Shown: in pieces, positions 1 to 9,699 of the stretch
Position numbering within the stretch: the stretch's first letter is position 1
Layout of the letters: every line of letters starts with the position of its first letter
Assembly: GCF_000315625.1 (NCBI RefSeq)
Contig: NW_005434528.1
Coordinates: forward strand, 98,230 to 162,229
DNA: 64,000 nucleotides
Direction of reading: 5' to 3'
Source of the DNA: Guillardia theta CCMP2712
Taxonomy: Eukaryota > Cryptophyceae > Pyrenomonadales > Geminigeraceae
Program-made: the position numbers and the translations under genes
Notes under the pieces: model-generated
Databases searched by the model: none
Told to the model about the DNA's origin: nothing
What the model saw: the letters and a program-made list of their open reading frames with translations, nothing else

Positions 1-2670
1 GCTGATGACCTGGGACAAGACCGCACCTTCACGCAAGTGTGGAGCCAACCCCGACAACCGGGGCGATGGTCTCCATGCACCGCGGTCGCCATGGGGAAGG
101 ATGCAAGGGAGCCTCCTCAAAAGATCTCCGCTTAGTCAATGGCCTCGCCGCCGGCATCGGCTTTTCCCGCCATTGAGTTGGGGATGTGAATCGACAGAAG
201 AATACGCTGACGTGGGTCAATGCAGTCCAGTATGCCCTCGAGCTCTACCAAATTGCATAGCTCGCACTGGGTCATTGCGGCACTAGATCTCTTGGAACCT
301 TGAAGCGACAGCTCCAGGAGAGGTATCTACCGCCGAGCCTCTTGTCGCAGTTGGTTCTTCAACTCGATAATCTGCAACAGGAGCCTGCATGGTGTAAGAC
401 TCAATTCGACAAGCCGAGGATGGGGAGATATGACAATTTCATCAATTGCCACCACAGGCTCGAGCTCTCAAGGTGGCCGGAAGTACAAACATGGACGTGT
501 GCAGGTCCAAGGGAGAAGATCCTGGAAGGATGGAGGCAACAAGAATGGCGCCCATGATACAGGCTCCTTGTTGGGTTTTCCCTTGTCACGTGTCCTTTCC
601 CTGTTGCTTCCTAGCATCGAGAATAAACTCGATTGTGTTCACACCTGCTTCTTTATCTTTTGAGGTTTTAAGAGTATTCGTCTCTTGGCTGCTTAGACAT
701 AGACCTAGGGTGTAACGCGTCTTGGTAGTCGAAAGTTTTCATATTTACTTTGTGATGCAGCGTGGATTGATATCATGGTTTGAGGTAAACCATGCTTGCC
801 ATGCCTTGTGCTTGCATGTTGTCTGGATTCCATATTCAGGTTTGGATCGACGTTGGGTAACATAGACGCCAGCAGCAGTCAGACTGCTTTCTTGCACCTT
901 GCTGGGACTACCATGCACTTGTCAAAGTTTTTGAAAGACGATTTACGCAAAAAGCAGGCTAGTATTCATCGGCACAGCCTTCATGGTCAGGTGGAACTGA
1001 ATAGGTGATTCATCTCCTTGCTGGCCCTAGACAACGACCTTGACTCAAACGGCATCAGCTAGACATGGAGTACAGCTCCGACGGGTCTCCGATCAATGCT
1101 GACCTTTTGACATCACTGCTCGACTTGATGAACCACCCATCTGTCTCATTTCTCTAGACGATGCAATGGGCATACGGATCCAATTTGCTTGCTTCCAGCT
1201 CAAAAGATTCATTTCAGTATGCGTGACTTACCTTTGCTGTTTAAAATCAAAATTGAATTGGCACATTGGATTCGTCTCGAGATCCGCATATCGGTCTTGT
1301 ATGATCATAGATGTTATCATCGATTGCGTTTCGCACCATCATACCCATGTCGTAGAGATGTGCGTTGGAACTAACGATCTGTTGCAAGATCATTCACAAG
1401 TACTTCATCCTTGTCGGCCTAGAGCTACTGCAGCACCATTGGGCGTCTTTTGCTATCTGCTCAGACCGAGTCAGGTGAGTTGCCGCGCCTGACTCAGTAA
1501 CCCCTAAGCCCTCATCGGTCGGATTGAGATGGGCAGCTTGGTATCCTCCCACGAGCTAATGCTCAGCCGCTTCAATAACTCGAAAGAAGAAGCCAATGTC
1601 TGAGCCGAGAGGCAAATATTGCACAGTGTATGACAACGAGTCATGGATAGGACAGGTCAAGTACCAAATGCTCGCAAGTGGAGCCCATTCATTCAGCCAG
1701 TACTCTCCTGCTCGTTGAAGCAGCAGCCTGCAATCCAGTCTTGCACTTGCATGCAACATGTCCGAGCAAGTCGATGCGCCTCCTCACGCAAGCGCACTGA
1801 AGTCGTACGGCAGGGAACGTGCAGCTGACTCTTGACAGAGGAAGGGAAGGATGGTAGAGGCAGCAAGACCTTCAAGACATAAGTGTGCTTGAGAAAGCAG
1901 GAGGATGAGGGATTGCTAGGATTGGGCGAAGCTTGTTGGCTTTGGCGACGGAGTGCTAATTAGCACAATCGGTGCCAATTCATGGAAAAAACAAGAAGTA
2001 GGTTGTCACAGATCGCCACTTTCATCATGAAGAATTTCTCCTAGAGCTAGGAATGTTCATTGTGAGCCTTGTTTCGATGTGATCCACAGGGTAGGGATAA
2101 GACGAGGTGGGCTAACATTGATTCAACTGCGATGTACAGGATCTGAAACTCACTTGTTCTGAAGCGATAGGTGTGAGACAGCCTGTCAAAAGTTTGAAGT
2201 CAGCAGAGGAATCCTGATGGCCATGGGGTATGGGCCATAGGCAAAATGGTGCTTCGATGGGAGGCAGAAATCAGGACATCTTCAAAGTAGAGTACCTTAA
2301 TCATCGTGGCCCTTTGACATCTTGATCCTATCCTAGCATCACTGATCTTGCATTTGATAACAGGATGATTGATTGTCGTAGATCATAGGCATCGTCGATG
2401 ATTCGAGCTTTCTCTGACCCTAGCATCGTTGATCCCAGGACAAAGCATTGTTGATCGTAGCATTTGGTCACCTTAATCTCAGCATCTTTGATCCATGCAG
2501 CAGTCATAGGTTTCATCCTCCTCTGACAGCCTCTGCCCACCGAAGATGCTGCAGGCATCTTGCCATTCTTGCTGCACGTAATGCGCTCTCATGCTGACAG
2601 TCCTTGGGCAAACCCCAGTGCGAGCTGAGTTGCACCTCAGGGTGAATCGAGCCGCATAAAGGTTTGAATG
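1..2670. other. gene-poor stretch, no supported gene
   Basis: I see no coding region with recognisable protein character. Short open frames occur on both strands but have no motif, membrane segment or sensible codon pattern. Around 2330-2500 there is a loose reiteration of a motif like AGCATCNNTGATC. A dispersed retroelement-like repeat lies at about 590-720 (listed separately). Confidence 0.5.
590..720 (+). repeat. dispersed LTR-like repeat, copy A
   Basis: This segment resembles 24010-24140 in order and sequence: a GCTTCCTAGCAT block, then GAGAATAAACTC, then a TTGAGGTTT-like block, then TGGCTGCT(C/T)AGAC and a GGGTGTA(A/G)C end. An AATAAA hexamer in the same place in both copies suits the R/U5 part of a long terminal repeat. 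No paired LTR or internal retroelement ORF was found beside it, so a solo or broken LTR is the likeliest reading. Confidence 0.4.
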
Positions 2671-3365
2671 CGTTATAAAGGGGTGGGGGTGGGGGTGCCT
2701 CTGTAACCAGGTGGACAGGGTGAGCCGTGACGTGGTGACATGGGTGGATCGGACAGGTGGAGGAGGTGAGAGGGGGTGGAGAGATGAAGGTAGATTATTG
2801 AAGATGAGTGGGGTGGTGCGCCATCTCCTGTCACGGACCTCTTGTAAGGTTTCAAGGTTATCCGAAGCTAGCTACCCGTGGCCTGCCCCCAACTTACCCG
2901 GGTGAACAGAAGGGTGTGGTCGTCTCGATCAGGGGGTGGAGGTGGACGTTTGAGGGGTCCATGGGATGTTAAACGATCCTCGTGGTGAAAAATGACAGGT
3001 GGAGGTTGGGGGGGTTCGAGGTCCGAATTTACGGGGTAGGGACCGTCCGAAACAGCACTGGAAGAGGGGTCCATAGGGTCGGGGGTGGTGTGGCTTTTCA
3101 AGAATGTTCTTCTGACCCTTCAGTACCCCTGCGGTCTCTGGAGTTCCTACAGGTGGGCTGGTACCCCCCCACCCTCCCTTGGAAAATACCTGGCAATCAC
3201 CTCGATTACCGTCACATGAGGTAGGGTACCCTACCCTAAATGCCGATTTCATGTTCAAAGTTCGATGGCTCTGTCTTGATTTTTGAAATTATTGCGATAA
3301 ATTTCAGAGTTGCTACCACGAGAGAACCTTTCGACCCCCGCTGGATAGGTCCGCTGTGCTCAGGA
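2670..3365. other. G/C-strand-biased region upstream of mucin-like gene 1
   Basis: Strand-asymmetric DNA with runs such as GGGGTGGGGGTGGGGG near 2683-2698 and, close to 3222-3237, GGTAGGGTACCCTACCCT. No gene is supported. The stretch ends right at the start of the mucin-like gene at 3373 and probably contains its promoter, but no clear TATA box or initiator can be assigned. A comparable G-rich region lies upstream of the paralogue at 39.4-42.9 kb. Confidence 0.45.
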
Positions 3366-3372
3366 TCAGCGC

Positions 3373-6300
3373 ATGGGGATGGTGGGGGCTACGAGCATGC
3401 AGACGAGGGTTGCGGCGGTGTGGGGGAGGAAGACACTTGTATGGCATCTTCTTGTGATGTGCTCACTTGTACCTCTCACCTGCTCTGAGAGTGCTCCCTC
3501 GGAATCTTCTTTCATTTCAAGTACTCCAGCAATCTCCTCGTCCTCCTCCTCTACTCCAGCCTTCTCCTCCTCCTCCTCCTCTACTCCAATCATCTCCTCG
3601 TCCTCCTCTACTCCAGCCTTCTCCTCCTCCTCTACTCCGGTCGTCTCCTCCTCCTCCTCTACTCCGGTCGTCTCCTCCTCCTCCTCCTCTACTCCGGTCG
3701 TCTCATCGTCTACGACGTCGACTACTCCAGCCATCTCTTCGACTCCAGAAAGTACTCCGGTCGTCTCCTCCTCCTCGTCTACTCCGGTCGTCTCCTCCTC
3801 CTCGTCTACTCCGGTCGTCTCATCGTCTTCGTCTACTCCGGTCGTCTCATCGTCTACTACGTCGACTACTCCGGTCGTCTCATCGTCTACGACGTCGACT
3901 TCTCCGGTCGTCTCATCGTCTACTACGTCGACTACTCCAGCCATCTCTTCGACTCCAGAAAGTACTCCGGTGATCTCCTCCTCCTCCTCTACTCCGGTCG
4001 TCTCCTCCTCCTCCTCCTCTACTCCGGTCGTCTCATCGTCTACTACCTCGACTACTCCAGCCATCTCTTCGACTCCAGAAAGTACTCCGGTGATCTCCTC
4101 CTCCTCGTCGTCTACTCCGGTCGTCTCCTCCTCCTCCTCGTCTACTCCGGTCGTCTCATCGTCTGCGACGTCGACTACTCCGGTCGTCTCATCGTCTACT
4201 ACGTCGACTACTCCAGCCATCTCTTCGACTCCAGAAAGTACTCCGGTTGTCTCCTCCTCCTCGTCTACTCCGGTCGTCTCCTCCTCCTCCTCGTCTACTC
4301 CGGTCGTCTCATCGTCTACTACCTCGACTACTCCGGTCGTCTCATCGTCTGCGACGTCGAGTACTCCGGTCGTCTCATCGTCTACGACGTCGACTACTCC
4401 AGCCATCTCTTCGACTCCAGAAAGTACTCCGGTGATCTCCTCCTCCTCGTCTACTCCGGTCGTCTCCTCCTCCTCCTCGTCTACTCCGGTCGTCTCATCG
4501 TCTACGACGTCGACTACTCCGGTCGTCTCATCGTCTACGACGTCGACTACTCCGGTCGTCTCATCGTCTACGACGTCGACTACTCCAGCCATCTCTTCGA
4601 CTCCAGAAAGTACTCCGGTTGTCTCCTCCTCCTCCTCTACTCCGGTCGTCTCCTCCTCCTCCTCGTCTACTCCGGTCATCTCATCGTCTACGACGTCGAC
4701 TACTCCAGCCATCTCTTCGACTCCAGAAAGTACTCCGGTCGTCTCCTCCTCGTCGTCTACTCCGGTCGTCTCCTCCTCCTCCTCGTCTACTCCGGTCGTC
4801 TCATCGTCTACGACGTCGACTACTCCAGCCATCTCTTCGACTCCAGAAAGTACTCCGGTGATCTCCTCCTCCTCCTCCTCTACTCTAGCAATCTCCTCCT
4901 CCTCGTCTACTCCGGTCGTCTCCTCCTGGACTACTCCGAGCGTCTCATCGACTCCAGAAAGTACTCCGGTTGTCTCCTCCTCTTCCTCTACTCCGGTCGT
5001 CTCCTCCTCCTCGTCTACTCCGGTCGTCTCCTCCTCCTCCTCGTCTACTCCGGTCATCTCCTCCTGGACTACTCCGGTCATCTCATCGTCTACTACCTCT
5101 ACTCCGGTCGTCTCATCATCTGCGACGTCGACTGCTCCGGTCGTCTCATCGTCTACTACGTCGACTACTCCGGTCGTCTCATCGTCTACTACGTCGACGA
5201 CTCCGGTCGTCTCATCGTCTACGACGTCGACTGCTCCGGTCGTCTCATCGTCTACTACGTCGACTACTCCGGTCGTCTCATCGTCTACGACGTCGACTAC
5301 TCCGGTCGTCTCATCGTCTACTACGTCGACTACTCCGGTCGTCTCATCGTCTACTACGTCGACTACTCCGGTCGTCTCATCGTCTACTACGTCGACTTCT
5401 CCGGTCGTCTCATCGTCTACGACGTCGACTGCTCCGGTCGTCTCATCGTCTACGACGTCGACTACTCCGGTCGTCTCATCGTCTACTACGTCGACTACTC
5501 CGGTCGTCTCATCGTCTACTACGTCGACTGCTCCGGTCGTCTCATCGTCTACTACGTCGACTACTCCGGTCGTCTCATCGTCTACTACGTCAACTACTCC
5601 GGTCATCTCATCGTCTACGACGTCAACTACGTCGACTACTCCGGTCGTCTCATCGTCTACTACGTCAACTACTCTGGTCGTCTCATCGTCTACGACGTCG
5701 ACTTCTCCGGTCGTCTCATCGTCTACTACCTCGACTACTCCGGTCGTCTCATCGTCTGCTACGTCGAGTACTCCGGTCGTCTCATCGTCTACTACCTCGA
5801 CTGCTCCGGTCGTCTCATCGTCTACGACGTCGACTGCTCCAGTCGTCTCATCGTCTACTACGTCGACTACTCCGGTCGTCTCATCGTCTACTACGTCGAC
5901 TACTCCGGTCGTCTCATCGTCTGCTACGTCGACTACTCCGGTCGTCTCATCGTCTACTACGTCGACTACTCCAGTCGTTTCATCGTCTACGACGTCGACT
6001 ACTCCGGTCGTCTCATCGTCTACGACGTCAACTGCTCCAGTCGTCTCATCGTCTACGACGTCGACTACTCCGGTCGTCTCATCGTCTACGACGTCGACTA
6101 CTCCGGTCGTCTCATCGTCTACGACGTCGACTACTCCGGTCGTCTCATCGTCTACCTTCAGGACACCATCCTTGAGTTCTCCCGTGCCGACTTTTCAGTT
6201 GTGTGGCAACGGAGTTCTTGACCCTGGTGAGACTTGTGATGATGGAAACACAATCTCTGGCGATGGTTGCAGCTCGCTGTGTCGAGTTGAGCCATACTGG

Positions 6301-8340
6301 ACCTGCAGCAATCCGGTGGAGACCACGGAGGAGATCTTCTCGTCGCCTGTGACCAGCACACCTGTGCAAACAACGCCTGTACTGCAGATGACCGAGCATC
6401 TGTCTCTGTGTACATGGCTTGCTACTCCCCAGTGGACCGGACTCTCCGTGCTGAGCGGATCACAGTACGCAACGATGCTGAACCAGCTGACCATCTTGTT
6501 GACTTCCAACTTTCCTCTCAAGGTTGGAAGCAATTTCTCCATCATTGGTCTCAATGTCACTATCGACGGCAACCCCGACAATGTCTCAGTCTCAGGCAAT
6601 GACATATTGTCTTATGCTCTCTGGTCGGATACAGCGGGCAAGCTTACCGTGTTTGTCAAGGCTGAGGTCAACTCCACTTCCTTCACTGTGCAGGTCGTCA
6701 ACCCATCATACGGCAGAGATCCGATCACGCTTGGCGCTGTGTGCTCGGACTGTGTGAGCTTTGCTCCTTCCTATCTGGTCTACAATGCAAACCTCACAAG
6801 CGGCCTCGCCACGGTCGCCCTCGCACCCAGCTCTTGCGGGAAGGACGGCCAAGGGATCGCACTGTACGGCAGCGACTGTCAATACAAATGCTATGGTGTG
6901 GTCACAGATAAATATTGTGTCTGCAATGCGGGGCAGTTCGGGCCAGGCTGCTCTCAGAGTCTGGGAACTCCTTCTCAGGTGCAAACAAAGTCCATTCCGC
7001 CAGGTGAGGCAGCATCTATCTCAGGATCGGGCGGGCTCTCGGTGAGTCTTCCAGCTGGGGCTCTGCTGGGGTCTCAGACCATTAGCGTGGCGGTCTACGA
7101 CGTGTCAAATCTTAACCTATCTCAAGGAACTACGGAGACGCTTGTACCAGCTGGGCCCGTGATCATCTTTACTCCAGCTGGTCTGCGGTTCAAGAAGCCG
7201 ATAACCATCCGCATCCCGTACAATCCTGACAAGATACCAGCAAATCTTCGACCCTACGTGTTCTACTACAACTCATCGTCATTGAATCCGTGGGAGCGAC
7301 AGATTTCTACCCCAAGACCGAACGCGACTCCTCCGGTCTTGGAGGCTTTGATCGATCATTTTTCGGGGTTTACTCCTCTTGGTGCAAATCCTCCCTCGAA
7401 TAGCGATTCATCTTCTCCGGCTTCTTCGTCGACTGGTTTGACCACAAGCTCGACGATTGGCTTATCCACTCCATCCCCTCTCTCGCCCTCGCCCTCGCCC
7501 TCTCCTACTCCACTTTCTCCTATTCCATCTCCTTCACCTACTCCTTCTTCTCCTTCATCTCCTTCTCCTCCCTCTCCGAATGTTCCTCCACCACCGCCTT
7601 CTCCATCAGGAGGTGGCAGCGGTGGTGGTGGAGGCAGTGGAGGAGGAGGTGGAGGCGGCGGCGGTGGTGGAGGTGGAGGTGGAGCTCCAAGTCCGCCTTC
7701 AGCCCCAGCTGCTCCACCTACTTACACAGCCTCAAGCTCGGCCTCCGGCTTTGCGGTTCGATTGCAGGTCGTCTCGCCCATGTCAGACACCTTCTTCAGC
7801 TCCAACTCCGACCAGATCAAGCAAGCGCTGGCGGAGGGACTCAGACTCAACGTCGCCGATGTCAACAGCCCGACGGTCATCGGATACGTGCAACGACGGT
7901 CCAACCAATCTCTCTCTTTCTCGGCAGACTTGAAGGTGGACAACCCCTTGGGCTTTGTCGAGTCAGTACAAGCCAACGCATCTCAGACGTTGACGAGATT
8001 GAACGTGGCTTTCTCGCAGAGGAGCATCCCCGACGCTACATCTTTCAGCATATCATTGATACCGCCGCCTGCTCTGTCCTCGGGCGCGATCGCAGGGATC
8101 GCCATCGGGTCAGTGGGAGCAGGGCTGGTGCTGGTGGCTATCGGCTGGATGGTCTACAAGGAGAGGAAGAGAAGGAATGTGGAGAAGCGATACGCTATCT
8201 CTGAGCCGCCTGCACAACAAGCAGCTCCGCTTCCTGTTCAAGAGTCTCCAGTAAGTGCAGATGGCTTCAGCGTAAGCAGTCAGTTCGTTGTAGAACCGAC
8301 CTTTCAAAATCAAGGTTTTCACTACTACAGATGGAGCTGA
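3373..8340 (+). CDS. mucin-like single-pass surface protein, copy 1 (1655 aa)
   Basis: Predicted type I membrane protein. In order: signal peptide (about residues 1-37, hydrophobic LLVMCSLVPLTC); Ser/Thr/Pro array (about 46-930) suited to dense O-glycosylation; DUF4215-type cysteine module (about 942-978, CGNGVLDPGETCDDGN); a beta-rich region with N-glycosylation sites ending in an EGF-like cysteine cluster (about 1010-1200); ZU5-like domain (about 1205-1340); Pro-rich then poly-Gly linker (about 1350-1440); a membrane-proximal domain; transmembrane helix (about 1570-1595, IAGIAIGSVGAGLVLVAIGW); and a roughly 60-residue tail. No intron is needed. The start is supported by the paralogue at 39413-42922, which shares sequence from this ATG onward. 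It converges on the HTH-PB1 gene only 131 bp away, so 3'UTRs probably overlap. Likely role: cell-surface coat or adhesin (inference). Confidence 0.85.
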   Translation: MGMVGATSMQTRVAAVWGRKTLVWHLLVMCSLVPLTCSESAPSESSFISSTPAISSSSSSTPAFSSSSSSTPIISSSSSTPAFSSSSTPVVSSSSSTPVVSSSSSSTPVVSSSTTSTTPAISSTPESTPVVSSSSSTPVVSSSSSTPVVSSSSSTPVVSSSTTSTTPVVSSSTTSTSPVVSSSTTSTTPAISSTPESTPVISSSSSTPVVSSSSSSTPVVSSSTTSTTPAISSTPESTPVISSSSSSTPVVSSSSSSTPVVSSSATSTTPVVSSSTTSTTPAISSTPESTPVVSSSSSTPVVSSSSSSTPVVSSSTTSTTPVVSSSATSSTPVVSSSTTSTTPAISSTPESTPVISSSSSTPVVSSSSSSTPVVSSSTTSTTPVVSSSTTSTTPVVSSSTTSTTPAISSTPESTPVVSSSSSTPVVSSSSSSTPVISSSTTSTTPAISSTPESTPVVSSSSSTPVVSSSSSSTPVVSSSTTSTTPAISSTPESTPVISSSSSSTLAISSSSSTPVVSSWTTPSVSSTPESTPVVSSSSSTPVVSSSSSTPVVSSSSSSTPVISSWTTPVISSSTTSTPVVSSSATSTAPVVSSSTTSTTPVVSSSTTSTTPVVSSSTTSTAPVVSSSTTSTTPVVSSSTTSTTPVVSSSTTSTTPVVSSSTTSTTPVVSSSTTSTSPVVSSSTTSTAPVVSSSTTSTTPVVSSSTTSTTPVVSSSTTSTAPVVSSSTTSTTPVVSSSTTSTTPVISSSTTSTTSTTPVVSSSTTSTTLVVSSSTTSTSPVVSSSTTSTTPVVSSSATSSTPVVSSSTTSTAPVVSSSTTSTAPVVSSSTTSTTPVVSSSTTSTTPVVSSSATSTTPVVSSSTTSTTPVVSSSTTSTTPVVSSSTTSTAPVVSSSTTSTTPVVSSSTTSTTPVVSSSTTSTTPVVSSSTFRTPSLSSPVPTFQLCGNGVLDPGETCDDGNTISGDGCSSLCRVEPYWTCSNPVETTEEIFSSPVTSTPVQTTPVLQMTEHLSLCTWLATPQWTGLSVLSGSQYATMLNQLTILLTSNFPLKVGSNFSIIGLNVTIDGNPDNVSVSGNDILSYALWSDTAGKLTVFVKAEVNSTSFTVQVVNPSYGRDPITLGAVCSDCVSFAPSYLVYNANLTSGLATVALAPSSCGKDGQGIALYGSDCQYKCYGVVTDKYCVCNAGQFGPGCSQSLGTPSQVQTKSIPPGEAASISGSGGLSVSLPAGALLGSQTISVAVYDVSNLNLSQGTTETLVPAGPVIIFTPAGLRFKKPITIRIPYNPDKIPANLRPYVFYYNSSSLNPWERQISTPRPNATPPVLEALIDHFSGFTPLGANPPSNSDSSSPASSSTGLTTSSTIGLSTPSPLSPSPSPSPTPLSPIPSPSPTPSSPSSPSPPSPNVPPPPPSPSGGGSGGGGGSGGGGGGGGGGGGGGGAPSPPSAPAAPPTYTASSSASGFAVRLQVVSPMSDTFFSSNSDQIKQALAEGLRLNVADVNSPTVIGYVQRRSNQSLSFSADLKVDNPLGFVESVQANASQTLTRLNVAFSQRSIPDATSFSISLIPPPALSSGAIAGIAIGSVGAGLVLVAIGWMVYKERKRRNVEKRYAISEPPAQQAAPLPVQESPVSADGFSVSSQFVVEPTFQNQGFHYYRWS
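3510..6160 (+). repeat. coding minisatellite, 33-bp core unit
   Basis: Tandem array inside mucin-like gene 1. The second half (about 5100-6155) is mostly a 33-bp unit encoding the 11-mer PVVSSSTTSTT, with point variants (A for T, I for V). The first half alternates longer composite units carrying the block TPAISSTPESTPV with poly-Ser stretches. Every unit is a multiple of three, so the frame is kept. Neighbouring units are nearly identical, as expected of recent slippage or unequal exchange. Confidence 0.95.
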
Positions 8341-8471
8341 GGCCCTGACATGTCTTGAATTTTGAAAAACACAACAAAATCTAATAATCTTCTGTAACTA
8401 CAATGATGAACTGTGATTTGAAAGCAAATAGATTTAACATGAAACTCGACACACACATTCGCTTTTGTTCA

Positions 8472-9659
8472 TCAGACGATTACGTGTCCAAAACCAGGTG
8501 GGCGTGCAACAAGAAGATTATCCTCGTAAAACTTCAGCCCTTGTACGATCATGTCCAGAGAAACAGATGAAGCTCCATGTATCTGCTGTAGACTTCCACT
8601 GGCCGGTCCCATCGGCGGTCGGTTTGACCCTGACACTGCATGGAGATAAAGGCGGATCCTTGCAGCTTGTGGCTTGTCCTGGAGGAGGATACCAAGCTCT
8701 TGATCGGAGTTGATCAGGATCTTGTCGCCATCGTCATCTATGTAGCTTAGCTGCAAGCAGCTCGTTGGGAGGCCCTTGAGATCTTCACTAAAAGCGCTTT
8801 GAAGTCCTTCCATCACCATCCTGTAACCACCTACAGGATTGCCAAGATGATCGAAGTCAAAGCTCCAATTGAGATGTCTGAAGACAGCTTCTTTCTCTCT
8901 TTGTACAAGAGATACCTTGAAGTTCATCTCACGATGTCTCAAGGAGCTGGAAGTCTGCGCCCCTGACTTTGGCATGAACGAGTGTTCAGATGATAACCGC
9001 GTAGGAAAAGTTTCGTTCGATTCGACGTGCGCGTTGCGACTCGTTCTGCGAGGCCTTGAGAGGCCATGACGCTTGATAAACCGAGAGTACCAGCCATGAG
9101 ACGCTTTGAAGTCTGACACCCCCATCTCGCTTGCCACGTTCATCGCACACTTGCAAATCTGTGACCTGCATCCCAACCCAAGACCGGCCTCTACTATGCA
9201 TTCATGGATTCGCTTCTCCAGTTCTAGATGTGAATCGTTGGGAGCATAGCGCTTGATGCTCGCATGAAGACCACAACCAGATATGTATTTCAGTCTGCAA
9301 ACATTCTCGGCCTTGAGAATTTTAGATATTGCGGATCTGCTCTTCCCAAACATCGTTGCGAGCTGGCCCTGGGTCATGAAGACTTCAGGGTTTGTTGAAG
9401 TATAGCACTTGATGATTTCCATCTTCTCTCCAAGAGTCAGGTTGCTCTTCTTGTTGTCAGCTTTCTTACATGAACCGCGGTCTGCCTTTGTCGTCTCCTT
9501 TGCTAGACTTGGCATGTTTCGAGCCCCTGACTCTGCAGATTCTTGTTGAAGAGGGGTTTGCTGAGCCATTGGAGGTGAGAAGAGACAAGGTTGCAGGTTC
9601 CCAAGGCCGCACAACTTGGCGAGAGTGTCGAAGTTCTTCACAGGCAGAAGTGTTTGCAT
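8472..9659 (-). CDS. CENP-B/Tc5-type HTH + PB1 domain protein, copy 1 (395 aa)
   Basis: Reads as a DNA-binding regulator of transposon descent. An N-terminal CENP-B-like helix-turn-helix (about residues 73-125, LTLGEKMEIIKCY and FGKSRSAISKIL) is followed by a CENPB-type second HTH (about 133-202, ending ASHGWYSRFIKRHGL). After a Ser-rich linker comes a PB1 domain (about 245-342) with an acidic OPCA-like motif, DDDGDKILINSDQELG, and a lysine in the first strand (NFKVSL). No DDE transposase catalytic domain follows, so it is not an active Tc5/pogo transposase. PB1 domains pair head-to-tail, so partner binding or self-oligomerisation is expected. Intronless. It converges with mucin-like gene 1; a paralogue lies at 19119-20273 and a remnant near 39030. 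Confidence 0.85.
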   Translation of the reverse strand: MQTLLPVKNFDTLAKLCGLGNLQPCLFSPPMAQQTPLQQESAESGARNMPSLAKETTKADRGSCKKADNKKSNLTLGEKMEIIKCYTSTNPEVFMTQGQLATMFGKSRSAISKILKAENVCRLKYISGCGLHASIKRYAPNDSHLELEKRIHECIVEAGLGLGCRSQICKCAMNVASEMGVSDFKASHGWYSRFIKRHGLSRPRRTSRNAHVESNETFPTRLSSEHSFMPKSGAQTSSSLRHREMNFKVSLVQREKEAVFRHLNWSFDFDHLGNPVGGYRMVMEGLQSAFSEDLKGLPTSCLQLSYIDDDGDKILINSDQELGILLQDKPQAARIRLYLHAVSGSNRPPMGPASGSLQQIHGASSVSLDMIVQGLKFYEDNLLVARPPGFGHVIV

Positions 9660-9699
9660 GGCTGATGAACAAGCAGCTGGTCCTACCCGCCCTCAGAGG

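Noticed and set aside
3222-3240. Interstitial telomere (CCCTACCCTAAA)
   Set aside because: Only one partial unit; not a tandem array of any known telomere repeat.
3366-5606. 746-codon antisense open frame with DVVDDETTGV units
   Set aside because: It mirrors the Ser/Thr/Pro minisatellite; the sense frame has a signal peptide, domains and a paralogue, while the antisense has only repeat-driven composition. Kept as a low-interest observation, not as a gene.
4970-6175. 401-codon Arg/Leu/Ser/His-rich frame
   Set aside because: Second forward frame of the same minisatellite; no start context or non-repeat sequence.
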